Source of the DNA: Clostridia bacterium
GTDB taxonomy: Bacteria; Bacillota; Clostridia; Monoglobales; Monoglobaceae
Direction of reading: 5' to 3'
Assembly: GCA_017409575.1 (NCBI GenBank)
Contig: JAFQSM010000059.1
Span: 1-56,822 of the forward strand
Length of the DNA: 56,822 nt
The notes under the pieces are model-generated. The model had not been told where the DNA came from, made no database searches, and worked only from the letters and a program-made list of their open reading frames with translations. The number at the start of each line of letters is the position of its first letter. The stretch's first letter is position 1. A program made the translations under genes and the position numbers. Positions 16,802-23,945 of this stretch are shown piece by piece.

Positions 16802-17440
16802 ATGTATGATGTAGAGACAGTTGCAAAAGCTGTAAAAAGCGTAGTTGAAAATATGAACTCAGACGGACAGATTAAAATCGGCGTTTCGCAAAGACATGTC
16901 CACCTTTCGCAAGAGGATTTGGAGACTCTTTTCGGCAAAGGCTATAAGCTGACAGTTAAAAAGTATCTTATGGGTCGCGAATTTGCGTCAAACGAGGTTG
17001 TCACCCTGGTTGGACCGTCGCTTAAGGCAATTGAGAATGTAAGAGTTCTGGGACCTGTAAGGAAAAATACTCAGGTTGAAATTTCAAGAACAGATACATT
17101 CGTGCTTAAGGTGAGTCCTCCTGTAAGACCGTCGGGAGAAATTAAAGGCTCCGAAAAGATTGTTCTTGTCGGACCATGCGGAAGTGTTTATCTTAATGAG
17201 GGTGTGATTATTGCAAACCGCCACATTCACTTGACCCCGGGATATGCAGAGGCAAATTGTCTGATGGACAATGACTATGTTGATGTCGAGGTAGAGGGCG
17301 TAAAGCCAACCCGTTTTTATGATGTTCAGGTCAGAGTACGTGACGACTTTAATGTTGAGATGCACATTGATACTGATGATGCAAACTCGGCTGGACTTAA
17401 GAATGGTTCAAAAGTCAGGATAATTAAAAAGCCAAGATAG
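16802..17440 (+). CDS. pduL: PduL-type phosphate propanoyltransferase with an N-terminal encapsulation tag
   Basis: A 212-residue PduL phosphotransacylase that converts propionyl-CoA and phosphate to propionyl-phosphate and CoA, recycling CoA inside the compartment. The two zinc-binding His motifs are present (SQRHVHLS and NRHIHLT), one in each duplicated beta-barrel domain. I chose ATG 16802 because AGGTGG lies 8 bases upstream. A GTG at 16790 would add four residues. Residues 2-17 (YDVETVAKAVKSVVEN) form a tag-like helix. It is the last enzyme of the operon, and a weak hairpin follows. Confidence 0.93.
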   Translation: MYDVETVAKAVKSVVENMNSDGQIKIGVSQRHVHLSQEDLETLFGKGYKLTVKKYLMGREFASNEVVTLVGPSLKAIENVRVLGPVRKNTQVEISRTDTFVLKVSPPVRPSGEIKGSEKIVLVGPCGSVYLNEGVIIANRHIHLTPGYAEANCLMDNDYVDVEVEGVKPTRFYDVQVRVRDDFNVEMHIDTDDANSAGLKNGSKVRIIKKPR

Positions 17441-17453
17441 TAAATGACAAAAT

Positions 17454-17476
17454 CACGCAAGTTTTTGCGTGTTTTT
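17454..17476 (+). terminator. Weak terminator after pduL
   Basis: CACGCAA pairs with TTGCGTG around a 4-base loop, followed by TTTTT. A short stem; read-through into the DeoR gene is likely. Confidence 0.5.
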
Positions 17477-17505
17477 GTGTAAATTGAAGAAACGGAGAGT
17501 TGTTT

Positions 17506-18267
17506 ATGTTTGCACTTGAACGACAGAAGAAAATATTGGAAATTTTGTCTGACGAAGGAGCTGTTTCGGTAAACAGACTCAGTACCGAGCTTGGAGTAAC
17601 AGAAGAAACAGTCCGGCGCGACCTTGAAAAGCTTGAAAAGCAGGAGTTTTTGAAGCGTACTCATGGTGGCGCAGTTGCTTTGGACGAAAACACCAATGAA
17701 ATGTCGCTGGAAAAGCGCAAATCAACCAATGTTGAGGCAAAACAAAGAATCGCAAAGCTTGCTGCAGCTCAGGTGAACGAGGGTGACACTATTTTCCTTG
17801 ATGCATCTACTACCACATTCTTTATGGCAAAAGAGCTAAAGAATATGCGCAATATCACGATTATTACAAATTCTTTGCGTGTAGTTGTAGAGCTTGACGG
17901 TTGCGAAGCGATTAAGGTTATATCAGTTGGCGGAGTACTCAGCCACAACCAGTCGTTTGTTGGCACACTTGCCGAAAACAGTATAGACGAGAATTATGTG
18001 GCAAGCAAAATGTTCTTTTCAAGCAAAGGGGTTTCGGCAGAAAGCGGAATTCTTGAAAGCAATGAGCAGGAATGTGGAATAAAACAAAAAATGCTTAAGA
18101 ACTCAAGACACAAATACTATCTTTGTGACAAGAGCAAAATGGGAAGCGTTGGATTTGTAAAGCTTGCGCATCTTGAAGAGATAAACTATCTTATATCGGA
18201 CCATGAGCCGGAGGGTGAGCTTAAGGAAAAACTTGAGGAGCTTGAGATAGAAGTTTTGACAGTTTAG
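17506..18267 (+). CDS. DeoR-family transcriptional regulator of the GRM locus
   Basis: A 253-residue regulator. N-terminal DeoR winged helix-turn-helix (about 3-57, with VTEETVRRDLEKLE) and a C-terminal DeoRC effector domain of the ribose-5-phosphate-isomerase-like fold (about 75-230). Family members sense phosphorylated sugars, which fits control of the locus by fuculose-, rhamnulose- or lactaldehyde-pathway intermediates. ATG 17506 is preferred over an upstream TTG because CGGAGAG is 6 bases away. It lies 65 bases after pduL, with only a weak hairpin between. No operator could be identified with confidence. Confidence 0.9.
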   Translation: MFALERQKKILEILSDEGAVSVNRLSTELGVTEETVRRDLEKLEKQEFLKRTHGGAVALDENTNEMSLEKRKSTNVEAKQRIAKLAAAQVNEGDTIFLDASTTTFFMAKELKNMRNITIITNSLRVVVELDGCEAIKVISVGGVLSHNQSFVGTLAENSIDENYVASKMFFSSKGVSAESGILESNEQECGIKQKMLKNSRHKYYLCDKSKMGSVGFVKLAHLEEINYLISDHEPEGELKEKLEELEIEVLTV

Positions 18268-18281
18268 TAAAAAAGAATATT

Positions 18282-18319
18282 AAAAGAGCGAGGCATATCA
18301 ATGTGACCACGCTCTTTTT
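18282..18319 (+). terminator. Terminator ending the GRM locus
   Basis: AAAAGAGCG (18282-18290) pairs with CGCTCTTTT (18310-18318), followed by T residues; the loop is long. Confidence 0.75.
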
Positions 18320-18359
18320 GTATGATTAAATCCGGGCTACAAAATTTTTGAAAAAAGTG

Positions 18360-18388
18360 TTGACAAAGGAAAATATCAATGGTATATT
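18360..18388 (+). promoter_or_regulatory. Promoter of the YtrA-type operon
   Basis: TTGACA (18360-18365), 17-bp spacer, TATATT (18383-18388), just before the predicted operator. Confidence 0.8.
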
Positions 18389-18390
18389 AT

Positions 18391-18417
18391 AACTGTATTA
18401 ATACACATAGTACAGTT
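18391..18417. promoter_or_regulatory. Nested palindromic operator for the GntR/YtrA repressor
   Basis: AACTGTA (18391-18397) and TACAGTT (18411-18417) are perfect inverted arms. Inside lies a second perfect palindrome, TGTATTAATACA (18394-18405). It starts three bases after the -10 element and covers the transcription start, an ideal place for autorepression by the product of the next gene. Binding is inferred. Confidence 0.65.
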
Positions 18418-18432
18418 GAGCGAGGTGATATT

Positions 18433-18810
18433 GTGGTAAAGTTGGATTATAAAAGCGGCAAACCACTGCACGAGCAGATTTCGCAGGGAATAAAAGAGCT
18501 TGTGATATGCGGGGCGCTTTCAAAGGACGAGCAGCTTCCGTCGGTGCGTGATTTGTCGGTGGAACTTACCGTAAATCCCAACACGGTCCAAAAAGCGTAT
18601 AAGAACTTGGAGTCAGAAGGTATTATCTACAGTATCCGTGGCAGAGGGAATTTTGTTGCAGAGGCAAAAGATGCTGACGGCAAAACTATAGAGGATTTAT
18701 ACTCTGCATTTTTGGAAACGGCAAGGGAGCTTGCTTTTTATGGCGAGAGCAAAGAGGAACTTGAGCGGGTTCTGGACAAAGTTTTTGAAGAAAGAGAGGG
18801 AGCAAAGTGA
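18433..18810 (+). CDS. GntR-family repressor, YtrA subfamily
   Basis: A 125-residue regulator with an N-terminal GntR winged helix (about 8-75, containing LPSVRDLSVELTVNPNTVQK) and only a short C-terminal dimerisation helix, the YtrA architecture. These repressors usually control an adjacent ABC transporter operon, exactly as here. I chose GTG 18433, preceded by GAGGTGAT; an upstream ATG at 18379 lies inside the promoter. The gene end overlaps the ABC ATPase start. Confidence 0.92.
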   Translation: MVKLDYKSGKPLHEQISQGIKELVICGALSKDEQLPSVRDLSVELTVNPNTVQKAYKNLESEGIIYSIRGRGNFVAEAKDADGKTIEDLYSAFLETARELAFYGESKEELERVLDKVFEEREGAK

Positions 18811-19706
18811 TTAAAGCAAGAGAAATTGTAAAAAACTTTGGCGATTTTTGTGCACTTGATGGTTTTGATATTACGGTGCCAAAGGGTAGTATATATGGCT
18901 TGGTTGGGCCAAACGGCGCAGGCAAGACTACGATTATAAAGCATCTTACAGGAGTTATTCGTCAGGATGAGGGAACCGTCCGGATAGACGGCGAAGATGT
19001 GTGGGAAAATGAAAGTTTGAAGCAAAGGGTACTTTGTATAAATGATGACTGGTATTTTTATCCCAGTTTTACAGTAAAACAAATGGCGCGATTTTATGAA
19101 GATATATACAAAAACTTCAACCGCGAAAGATATCAAAAACTGGGTGAGGTTTTAAAGATTGAAGAAAATCGTCAGATTCGCAGGCTTTCAAAGGGTATGA
19201 AAAAGCAGGTGGCATTCAGACTTGTTCTTTCGGCGATGCCGGATGTGCTTATACTTGACGAGCCTCTTGACGGACTTGACCCGGTGATGCGCAAACAGAT
19301 TATGAACATAATAATTTCGGATGTTGCAGAGCGCGGTATGACAGTGCTTGTGTCGTCGCACAACCTGAGAGAGCTTGAGGATATCTGTGATTATGTAGGC
19401 ATCATACATAACGGAAAGATGATTGTGGAAAAACCGCTTGATGACCTTAAGGGAAATATATTAAAAGTGCAGATGGTGTTTGGGGATGGTTTTCCTGATG
19501 CCCTTAAAGACGAAATTGATATCTTGCATTTTTCGAGCATCGGATCGGTCAATACTCTTATTGTAAAGGGAGATGCGTCTTTGATTGAAAATGCAATAAG
19601 GATGTATAATCCGGTTGTGTTAGACAAGGTAAACCTTACGCTGGAAGAGGTATTTATTTATGAGTTAGGAGGGTTGGGATATGACTTTTCGCACATCATT
19701 GTTTAA
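18807..19706 (+). CDS. ABC transporter ATP-binding protein
   Basis: A 299-residue ATPase subunit with Walker A GPNGAGKT (about 34-41), signature LSKGMKKQ, Walker B VLILDEPLDGLD and the H-loop VSSHNLRE. The C-terminal 80 residues form the regulatory extension common in YtrB-like subunits. The GTG start overlaps the repressor stop and follows GAGAGGGAG. It partners with the membrane protein encoded next. The substrate is unknown; YtrA-linked systems often respond to cell-wall stress, which would fit the adjoining dcw cluster (inference). Confidence 0.92.
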   Translation: MIKAREIVKNFGDFCALDGFDITVPKGSIYGLVGPNGAGKTTIIKHLTGVIRQDEGTVRIDGEDVWENESLKQRVLCINDDWYFYPSFTVKQMARFYEDIYKNFNRERYQKLGEVLKIEENRQIRRLSKGMKKQVAFRLVLSAMPDVLILDEPLDGLDPVMRKQIMNIIISDVAERGMTVLVSSHNLRELEDICDYVGIIHNGKMIVEKPLDDLKGNILKVQMVFGDGFPDALKDEIDILHFSSIGSVNTLIVKGDASLIENAIRMYNPVVLDKVNLTLEEVFIYELGGLGYDFSHIIV

Positions 19707-21753
19707 CCCAGGGATATTCAAAAATACTGTCAACAGGTTTAAATGGGGCTGCATACTTTATTTTGTTATACTGTTTTTCAGTCTTCCGTTTATAATTCTG
19801 ACTGAAGATTTTGCATCAATGTTGGGCCGTTATTCGGTTGACCTTGCTGTCAGTCCCATTTTGCTGAGAAGTGATTATATAATAATCCCACTACTTTTGG
19901 CGACAGTGGTGCCGACAGTTGTGGCGGTACTGGTTTTTGGTAATGTTCATTCACAAAAACAGGGGATATTTGTTCATTCGCTGCCGGTTGCAAGAAAAGC
20001 GAATTATGTGTCAAGCGTTCTTGCAGGGCTTGCTCTTATGGCTGCACCGGTTATTCTTACAGCTTTGATTTTGCTTATAATGAGCTTTACTACATACGGA
20101 CAGCTTATATCGTCGTGGTCGGTAGTATATTGGGCGGCGCTTAACCTGAGTATAATATTCATAATGTTTTCGGCGGCGGTATTTACAGCGTTTTTAACAG
20201 GTAATGCGGCAGCACACATTGGCATAAATGTTTTTGTTCATATAATCCCGATGATTGTTGCTTTGGTAATTTTTCTTATAAGTGACATTTTCCTTTTTGG
20301 CTTTATGCAGGCTGACGGATTTATAGGGAACAAAATTATGGAGAACACCCCGATTGTATGGCTTTTTGGAAAGACACTCAGCCATTACCGAAACGACCTT
20401 AATATGTTCAAAAATGCAAATATATGGGTTTATCTTGTTGGGGCAACAGTGGTTTATGCGCTTGGGTATCTGGTTTATAAAAAACGCAGGATTGAAGCCT
20501 GCGGAGATGTGGCGGCATTCAGGATTTTCAGACCGATACTTAAGTATGCAATAGTTTCGGCTGTGGCGGCTGTTATATTTGCTATACTTGTCGAAACTTC
20601 AATCGGAGCAATCCCCATATTTGTTGCGGCGATTGCGGCAACTCTGATTACATATTTTGCAATTGAGATGCTTATGAACAAAAGCTTTAAGGTTTTTGGT
20701 GCATACAAAGGTTATCTTGCATTTGCAGGAGTATGTGCGGTGTTTATTACATTTTTTGCGTTCACCAATGTCTTTGGTTACGAGACAAAAGTTCCGGATG
20801 CAGACGAGGTTGAAAGTGCGGCAGTTTTTGAGCGTTGGGGTGACGAGACGCATGTAGCAGACAACGGACTTATAGATGCAACAATCGGAGTTCATCAGGA
20901 ATTGATTGAGCATATCCCGGTTGTTTGTGACCCCGAACAATTCCGCCACTTGAGAGTTTCGTACAAGCTTAAAAACGGAAAAAGGATTGAAAGGGTTTAC
21001 AAAGTGCCGGAAGAAACAATGGACAAAGCACTTGCCGAAATGTATAAGTTTGACGAATACAAAATGAAGGTTACAAGGTTTGATAATCTTAACATTGAAA
21101 ACATAACAAGATGTACTCTTGTTACAGGGACTAATTCGTTTGGATATGATATACAGATTACGAATGATGCTTCGACGCTTATGAACTTTATCAAAAAGGA
21201 TTTAGAAGAGCTTTCTTATGAGCAAATAGAAAAAACAAGAAACACTCTTAGTCTCAGCATTGATTTCAGTTATAGCTTTATGGAAAATGAGAAGCTTAAG
21301 GTTTTCAAGGAATTCCGCAATCACAGTGGGGATAATCAGTATGTATTGGAAAGCTTCAGCATAAACTTGAATTCAAATTTTAAAAATGCGTACGGATTTT
21401 TGAAAGAAAAAGGCTATTATGATGAAGTTATCAGACAGATTGCAAGAAATCTTCGCATTTGCAAGGAAACCGTAAGCCGTGCGGGAGAAATTTACAGTTA
21501 CAAAGGCACAACCGGTGATTTTGGTGAATTCCAGATAAACCCGGCAGACTGCGCAGCTGTTGGATTTGATGATGCGGTAAGAATTGCCGAAACTATGGCA
21601 AATGAACCTCGCAGAGATGTGGCAGAGGGACAGAACTATTGTGTGTTTGTTCGCTCAAACAGCTCGACAGGAAACATTTGGCTTGGTGATATGTGCACAT
21701 CGTTCTTGGAAAACGAGTTGCCGGAGTATTTGAGAAAATATGTAGAACAATAA
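19681..21753 (+). CDS. Large ABC-2-like membrane protein with an extracytoplasmic domain
   Basis: A 690-residue protein. About ten hydrophobic segments lie in residues 20-365 (for example VILFFSLPFIILT, LLLATVVPTVVAVLVF). A largely hydrophilic C-terminal half (about 375-690) follows and is probably exposed outside. The start ATG lies 26 bases inside the ATPase gene after GGAGGG, so translation is coupled. Context makes it the permease of the YtrA/ABC unit. I do not recognise a more specific family and give no substrate. Confidence 0.75.
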   Translation: MTFRTSLFNPGIFKNTVNRFKWGCILYFVILFFSLPFIILTEDFASMLGRYSVDLAVSPILLRSDYIIIPLLLATVVPTVVAVLVFGNVHSQKQGIFVHSLPVARKANYVSSVLAGLALMAAPVILTALILLIMSFTTYGQLISSWSVVYWAALNLSIIFIMFSAAVFTAFLTGNAAAHIGINVFVHIIPMIVALVIFLISDIFLFGFMQADGFIGNKIMENTPIVWLFGKTLSHYRNDLNMFKNANIWVYLVGATVVYALGYLVYKKRRIEACGDVAAFRIFRPILKYAIVSAVAAVIFAILVETSIGAIPIFVAAIAATLITYFAIEMLMNKSFKVFGAYKGYLAFAGVCAVFITFFAFTNVFGYETKVPDADEVESAAVFERWGDETHVADNGLIDATIGVHQELIEHIPVVCDPEQFRHLRVSYKLKNGKRIERVYKVPEETMDKALAEMYKFDEYKMKVTRFDNLNIENITRCTLVTGTNSFGYDIQITNDASTLMNFIKKDLEELSYEQIEKTRNTLSLSIDFSYSFMENEKLKVFKEFRNHSGDNQYVLESFSINLNSNFKNAYGFLKEKGYYDEVIRQIARNLRICKETVSRAGEIYSYKGTTGDFGEFQINPADCAAVGFDDAVRIAETMANEPRRDVAEGQNYCVFVRSNSSTGNIWLGDMCTSFLENELPEYLRKYVEQ

Positions 21754-21756
21754 TAT

Positions 21757-21782
21757 AAAAAAGAGCCTTCGGGCTCTTTTTT
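21757..21782 (+). terminator. Terminator of the ABC operon
   Basis: AAAAGAGCC, TTCG loop, GGCTCTTTTTT: a stable tetraloop terminator that isolates the operon from the dcw promoter. Confidence 0.92.
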
Positions 21783-21865
21783 GTTGCTTTTTTGGGGAAA
21801 GGTAAAATATTTCATTTGTGTTAAAAATTTTTTTCAAATTGGTTAAACTTTTTTTCAAAAAACTA

Positions 21866-21894
21866 TTGCAAAATCCCAAAAAGTGTAGTATTAT
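21866..21894 (+). promoter_or_regulatory. Promoter of the dcw cluster
   Basis: TTGCAA (21866-21871), 17-bp spacer, TATTAT (21889-21894), immediately upstream of three MraZ boxes. Confidence 0.75.
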
Positions 21895-21899
21895 ATAAC

Positions 21900-21940
21900 A
21901 AAGTGGAGCAAAGTGGAACGATTTACCCACAAAGTGGAGC
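21900..21940 (+). promoter_or_regulatory. Three MraZ-binding boxes
   Basis: Direct repeats AAAGTGGAG (21900-21908), AAAGTGGAA (21910-21918) and AAAGTGGAG (21931-21939). Repeat starts are 10 and 21 bases apart, close to one and two helical turns. They match the known MraZ operator logic (repeated GTGG motifs upstream of mraZ) and lie just after the -10 element, so autorepression of the dcw operon is expected. Confidence 0.88.
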
Positions 21941-21974
21941 GAAATCGGACCGCACGGAAAGGAGTTGAAAACCG

Positions 21975-22400
21975 TTGCTTATAGGTGAATATTATCACAA
22001 TCTGGATACAAAAGGCAGAGTGAGCATCCCCTCAAAGTTCAGAGACGATTTGGGTGGGACTTTTGTGCTGTCCAAGGGCCTTGATGATTGCCTGTATGCA
22101 TATTCCGTTATGGAATGGGAAGGTTTTCAGCGTGATTTGCTTGAGCTCCGCGGCAAAGATGCACAAAAGGTAAGAAGATTTTTCTTCAGTGGCGCATCTG
22201 AATGCGAAATTGATTCGCAGGGACGTGTGGTTATACCGCCTGTTTTCAGAGAATATGCAGGGCTCAAAAAAGAGCTTGTAATTATCGGCAACTCTAACCG
22301 CGCCGAAATCTGGGACAAAGAAAAGTGGACAAAATATATATCAGACTCGTCATTTGATTCGGAAGAAATTGCTGAAGCTATGGAGCGACTTGGATTATGA
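21975..22400 (+). CDS. mraZ: Transcriptional regulator MraZ
   Basis: A 141-residue protein of two tandem MraZ/AbrB-like domains, each with the DxKGRVxIPxxFR signature (TKGRVSIPSKFRDD and SQGRVVIPPVFREY). It binds repeats upstream of its own gene and controls the division and cell wall operon. The TTG start follows AAAGGAG at 10 bases. It overlaps rsmH by four bases. Confidence 0.96.
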   Translation: MLIGEYYHNLDTKGRVSIPSKFRDDLGGTFVLSKGLDDCLYAYSVMEWEGFQRDLLELRGKDAQKVRRFFFSGASECEIDSQGRVVIPPVFREYAGLKKELVIIGNSNRAEIWDKEKWTKYISDSSFDSEEIAEAMERLGL

Positions 22401-23338
22401 TTGAAGAATTCAAACATGTTTCGGTACTGCTGGAAGAAAGCATAAATTTGCTTGATGTAAAGCCTGACGGCATTTATGCCGACGGGACTTTGGGCGGTGG
22501 CGGACATTCGGCGCTGATTTGTTCTCTGCTGGGTGCAGCCGGCAGACTTATCGGCATTGACCGCGACAAGACAGCGATTTCTGCCGCCAGCGAGAGGCTT
22601 GAAGAGTTTGGCGACAGGGTGACAATAGTTCATGACAATTTCTCCAATATAAAGCAGATTTTAAGAAATCTTGGCACAGACAGTCTTGACGGTGCGATTC
22701 TTGACCTTGGAGTTTCGTCGCCACAGCTTGACACGGCAGAACGCGGATTCAGCTACAATATGGATGCAAGGCTTGATATGAGGATGAACCGCGAAGATGC
22801 TTTAAGCGCCTATGATGTTGTAAATACTTACAGCGAAACAGAGCTTGCAAAAATAATTTTTGATTACGGTGAAGAACGCTTTGCAAGACAGATAGCAAGA
22901 GGAATTGTGAAAGAGCGCGAAACGCACGAAATAGAGACCACTTTTCAGCTTTCTGAGGTGATAAAAAGCTCAATTCCGCAAAAAGCAAGATTTGCGGACA
23001 AGCATCCTGCAAAAAGGACCTTTCAGGCAATCAGGATTGAGGTAAACAATGAGCTTGGAATTCTGGAGAATGCAATCCGGGATTTTGTCGAGGTGTTAAA
23101 ACCCGGCGGAGTACTTTCGATAATAACCTTTCACTCACTTGAGGACAGAATAGTAAAGCAGACATTCCAAAGCCTTGCCGAAGGGTGTACTTGCCCGAAG
23201 GACTTTCCGGTCTGTGTATGCGGGAATAAACCAAAGGTAAAGATTATAACCCGCAAACCGATTGTTTCGGGCAAAGATGAACTTGATAACAATAATCGTG
23301 CACACAGTGCAAAACTTAGAGCGATAAGAAAAATATAA
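22397..23338 (+). CDS. rsmH: 16S rRNA (cytosine(1402)-N(4))-methyltransferase
   Basis: A 313-residue SAM-dependent methyltransferase that modifies C1402 in the ribosomal decoding centre. The SAM-binding motif GTLGGGGHS and the family motifs LDLGVSSPQLD and TFHSLEDR are present. Length and position after mraZ are standard. The start overlaps the mraZ stop (ATGA). Confidence 0.97.
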   Translation: MIEEFKHVSVLLEESINLLDVKPDGIYADGTLGGGGHSALICSLLGAAGRLIGIDRDKTAISAASERLEEFGDRVTIVHDNFSNIKQILRNLGTDSLDGAILDLGVSSPQLDTAERGFSYNMDARLDMRMNREDALSAYDVVNTYSETELAKIIFDYGEERFARQIARGIVKERETHEIETTFQLSEVIKSSIPQKARFADKHPAKRTFQAIRIEVNNELGILENAIRDFVEVLKPGGVLSIITFHSLEDRIVKQTFQSLAEGCTCPKDFPVCVCGNKPKVKIITRKPIVSGKDELDNNNRAHSAKLRAIRKI

Positions 23339-23354
23339 AGAGAGGGTTTTTGAG

Positions 23355-23873
23355 ATGGCAAATATGTACGCTTACAACACAAGCACAGCAAGAAAACTGA
23401 GCGACGCTGACTTTAGCTACGGACATAATTTGCGCAGTGAAATCCAGAAAGAAGTGAATAAAACAGCAAAGAAAGCTATGCCGAAGGCAAGCCAAAAACG
23501 CGGCAAAAAGGGATTTGTGTCGGTTGTTGTGGCGTTTGCCATGGCTTTTTCTGTTGTAAGTGGATATGTTTCGATAAATGAAGCGAATAATGAAATATCC
23601 AGACTTAAAAATGAATATAATAGTATTGTTGCCGACAATCAGGCTCTTCAGGTCAAAATTGACAGAACAATTGATTTGGGACAGCTTCAGTCTATTGCAG
23701 GAGAAAAATACGGAATGGTAAGTCCCGAAAGGTACCAGATGTTTTATGTTGATTTGGAGATGGGCGATTTTTCGGAAAGCACAGATGTAAAAATAAAAAA
23801 TGAACAGACAAAAAAGATGGCAATCTCGGGAGTCCCGGGTATAATCACAGGGGCACTTAATATTTTTCAGTAA
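23355..23873 (+). CDS. ftsL: FtsL-like division protein
   Basis: A 172-residue bitopic protein. A basic cytoplasmic N-terminus (about 1-54) precedes one transmembrane segment (about 55-77), followed by a coiled coil (about 78-115, ANNEISRLKNEYNSI) and a short tail. Sequence similarity to FtsL is weak, as is usual, but topology and position between rsmH and a class B penicillin-binding protein identify it. Longer than typical FtsL at both ends. Confidence 0.75.
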   Translation: MANMYAYNTSTARKLSDADFSYGHNLRSEIQKEVNKTAKKAMPKASQKRGKKGFVSVVVAFAMAFSVVSGYVSINEANNEISRLKNEYNSIVADNQALQVKIDRTIDLGQLQSIAGEKYGMVSPERYQMFYVDLEMGDFSESTDVKIKNEQTKKMAISGVPGIITGALNIFQ

Positions 23874-23945
23874 AAAAAGAAATATCGGGCAGCAGGATAC
23901 TATATAATTAACCAAAGCGTCTTAAATCGTTTGGGAGGTATATTG

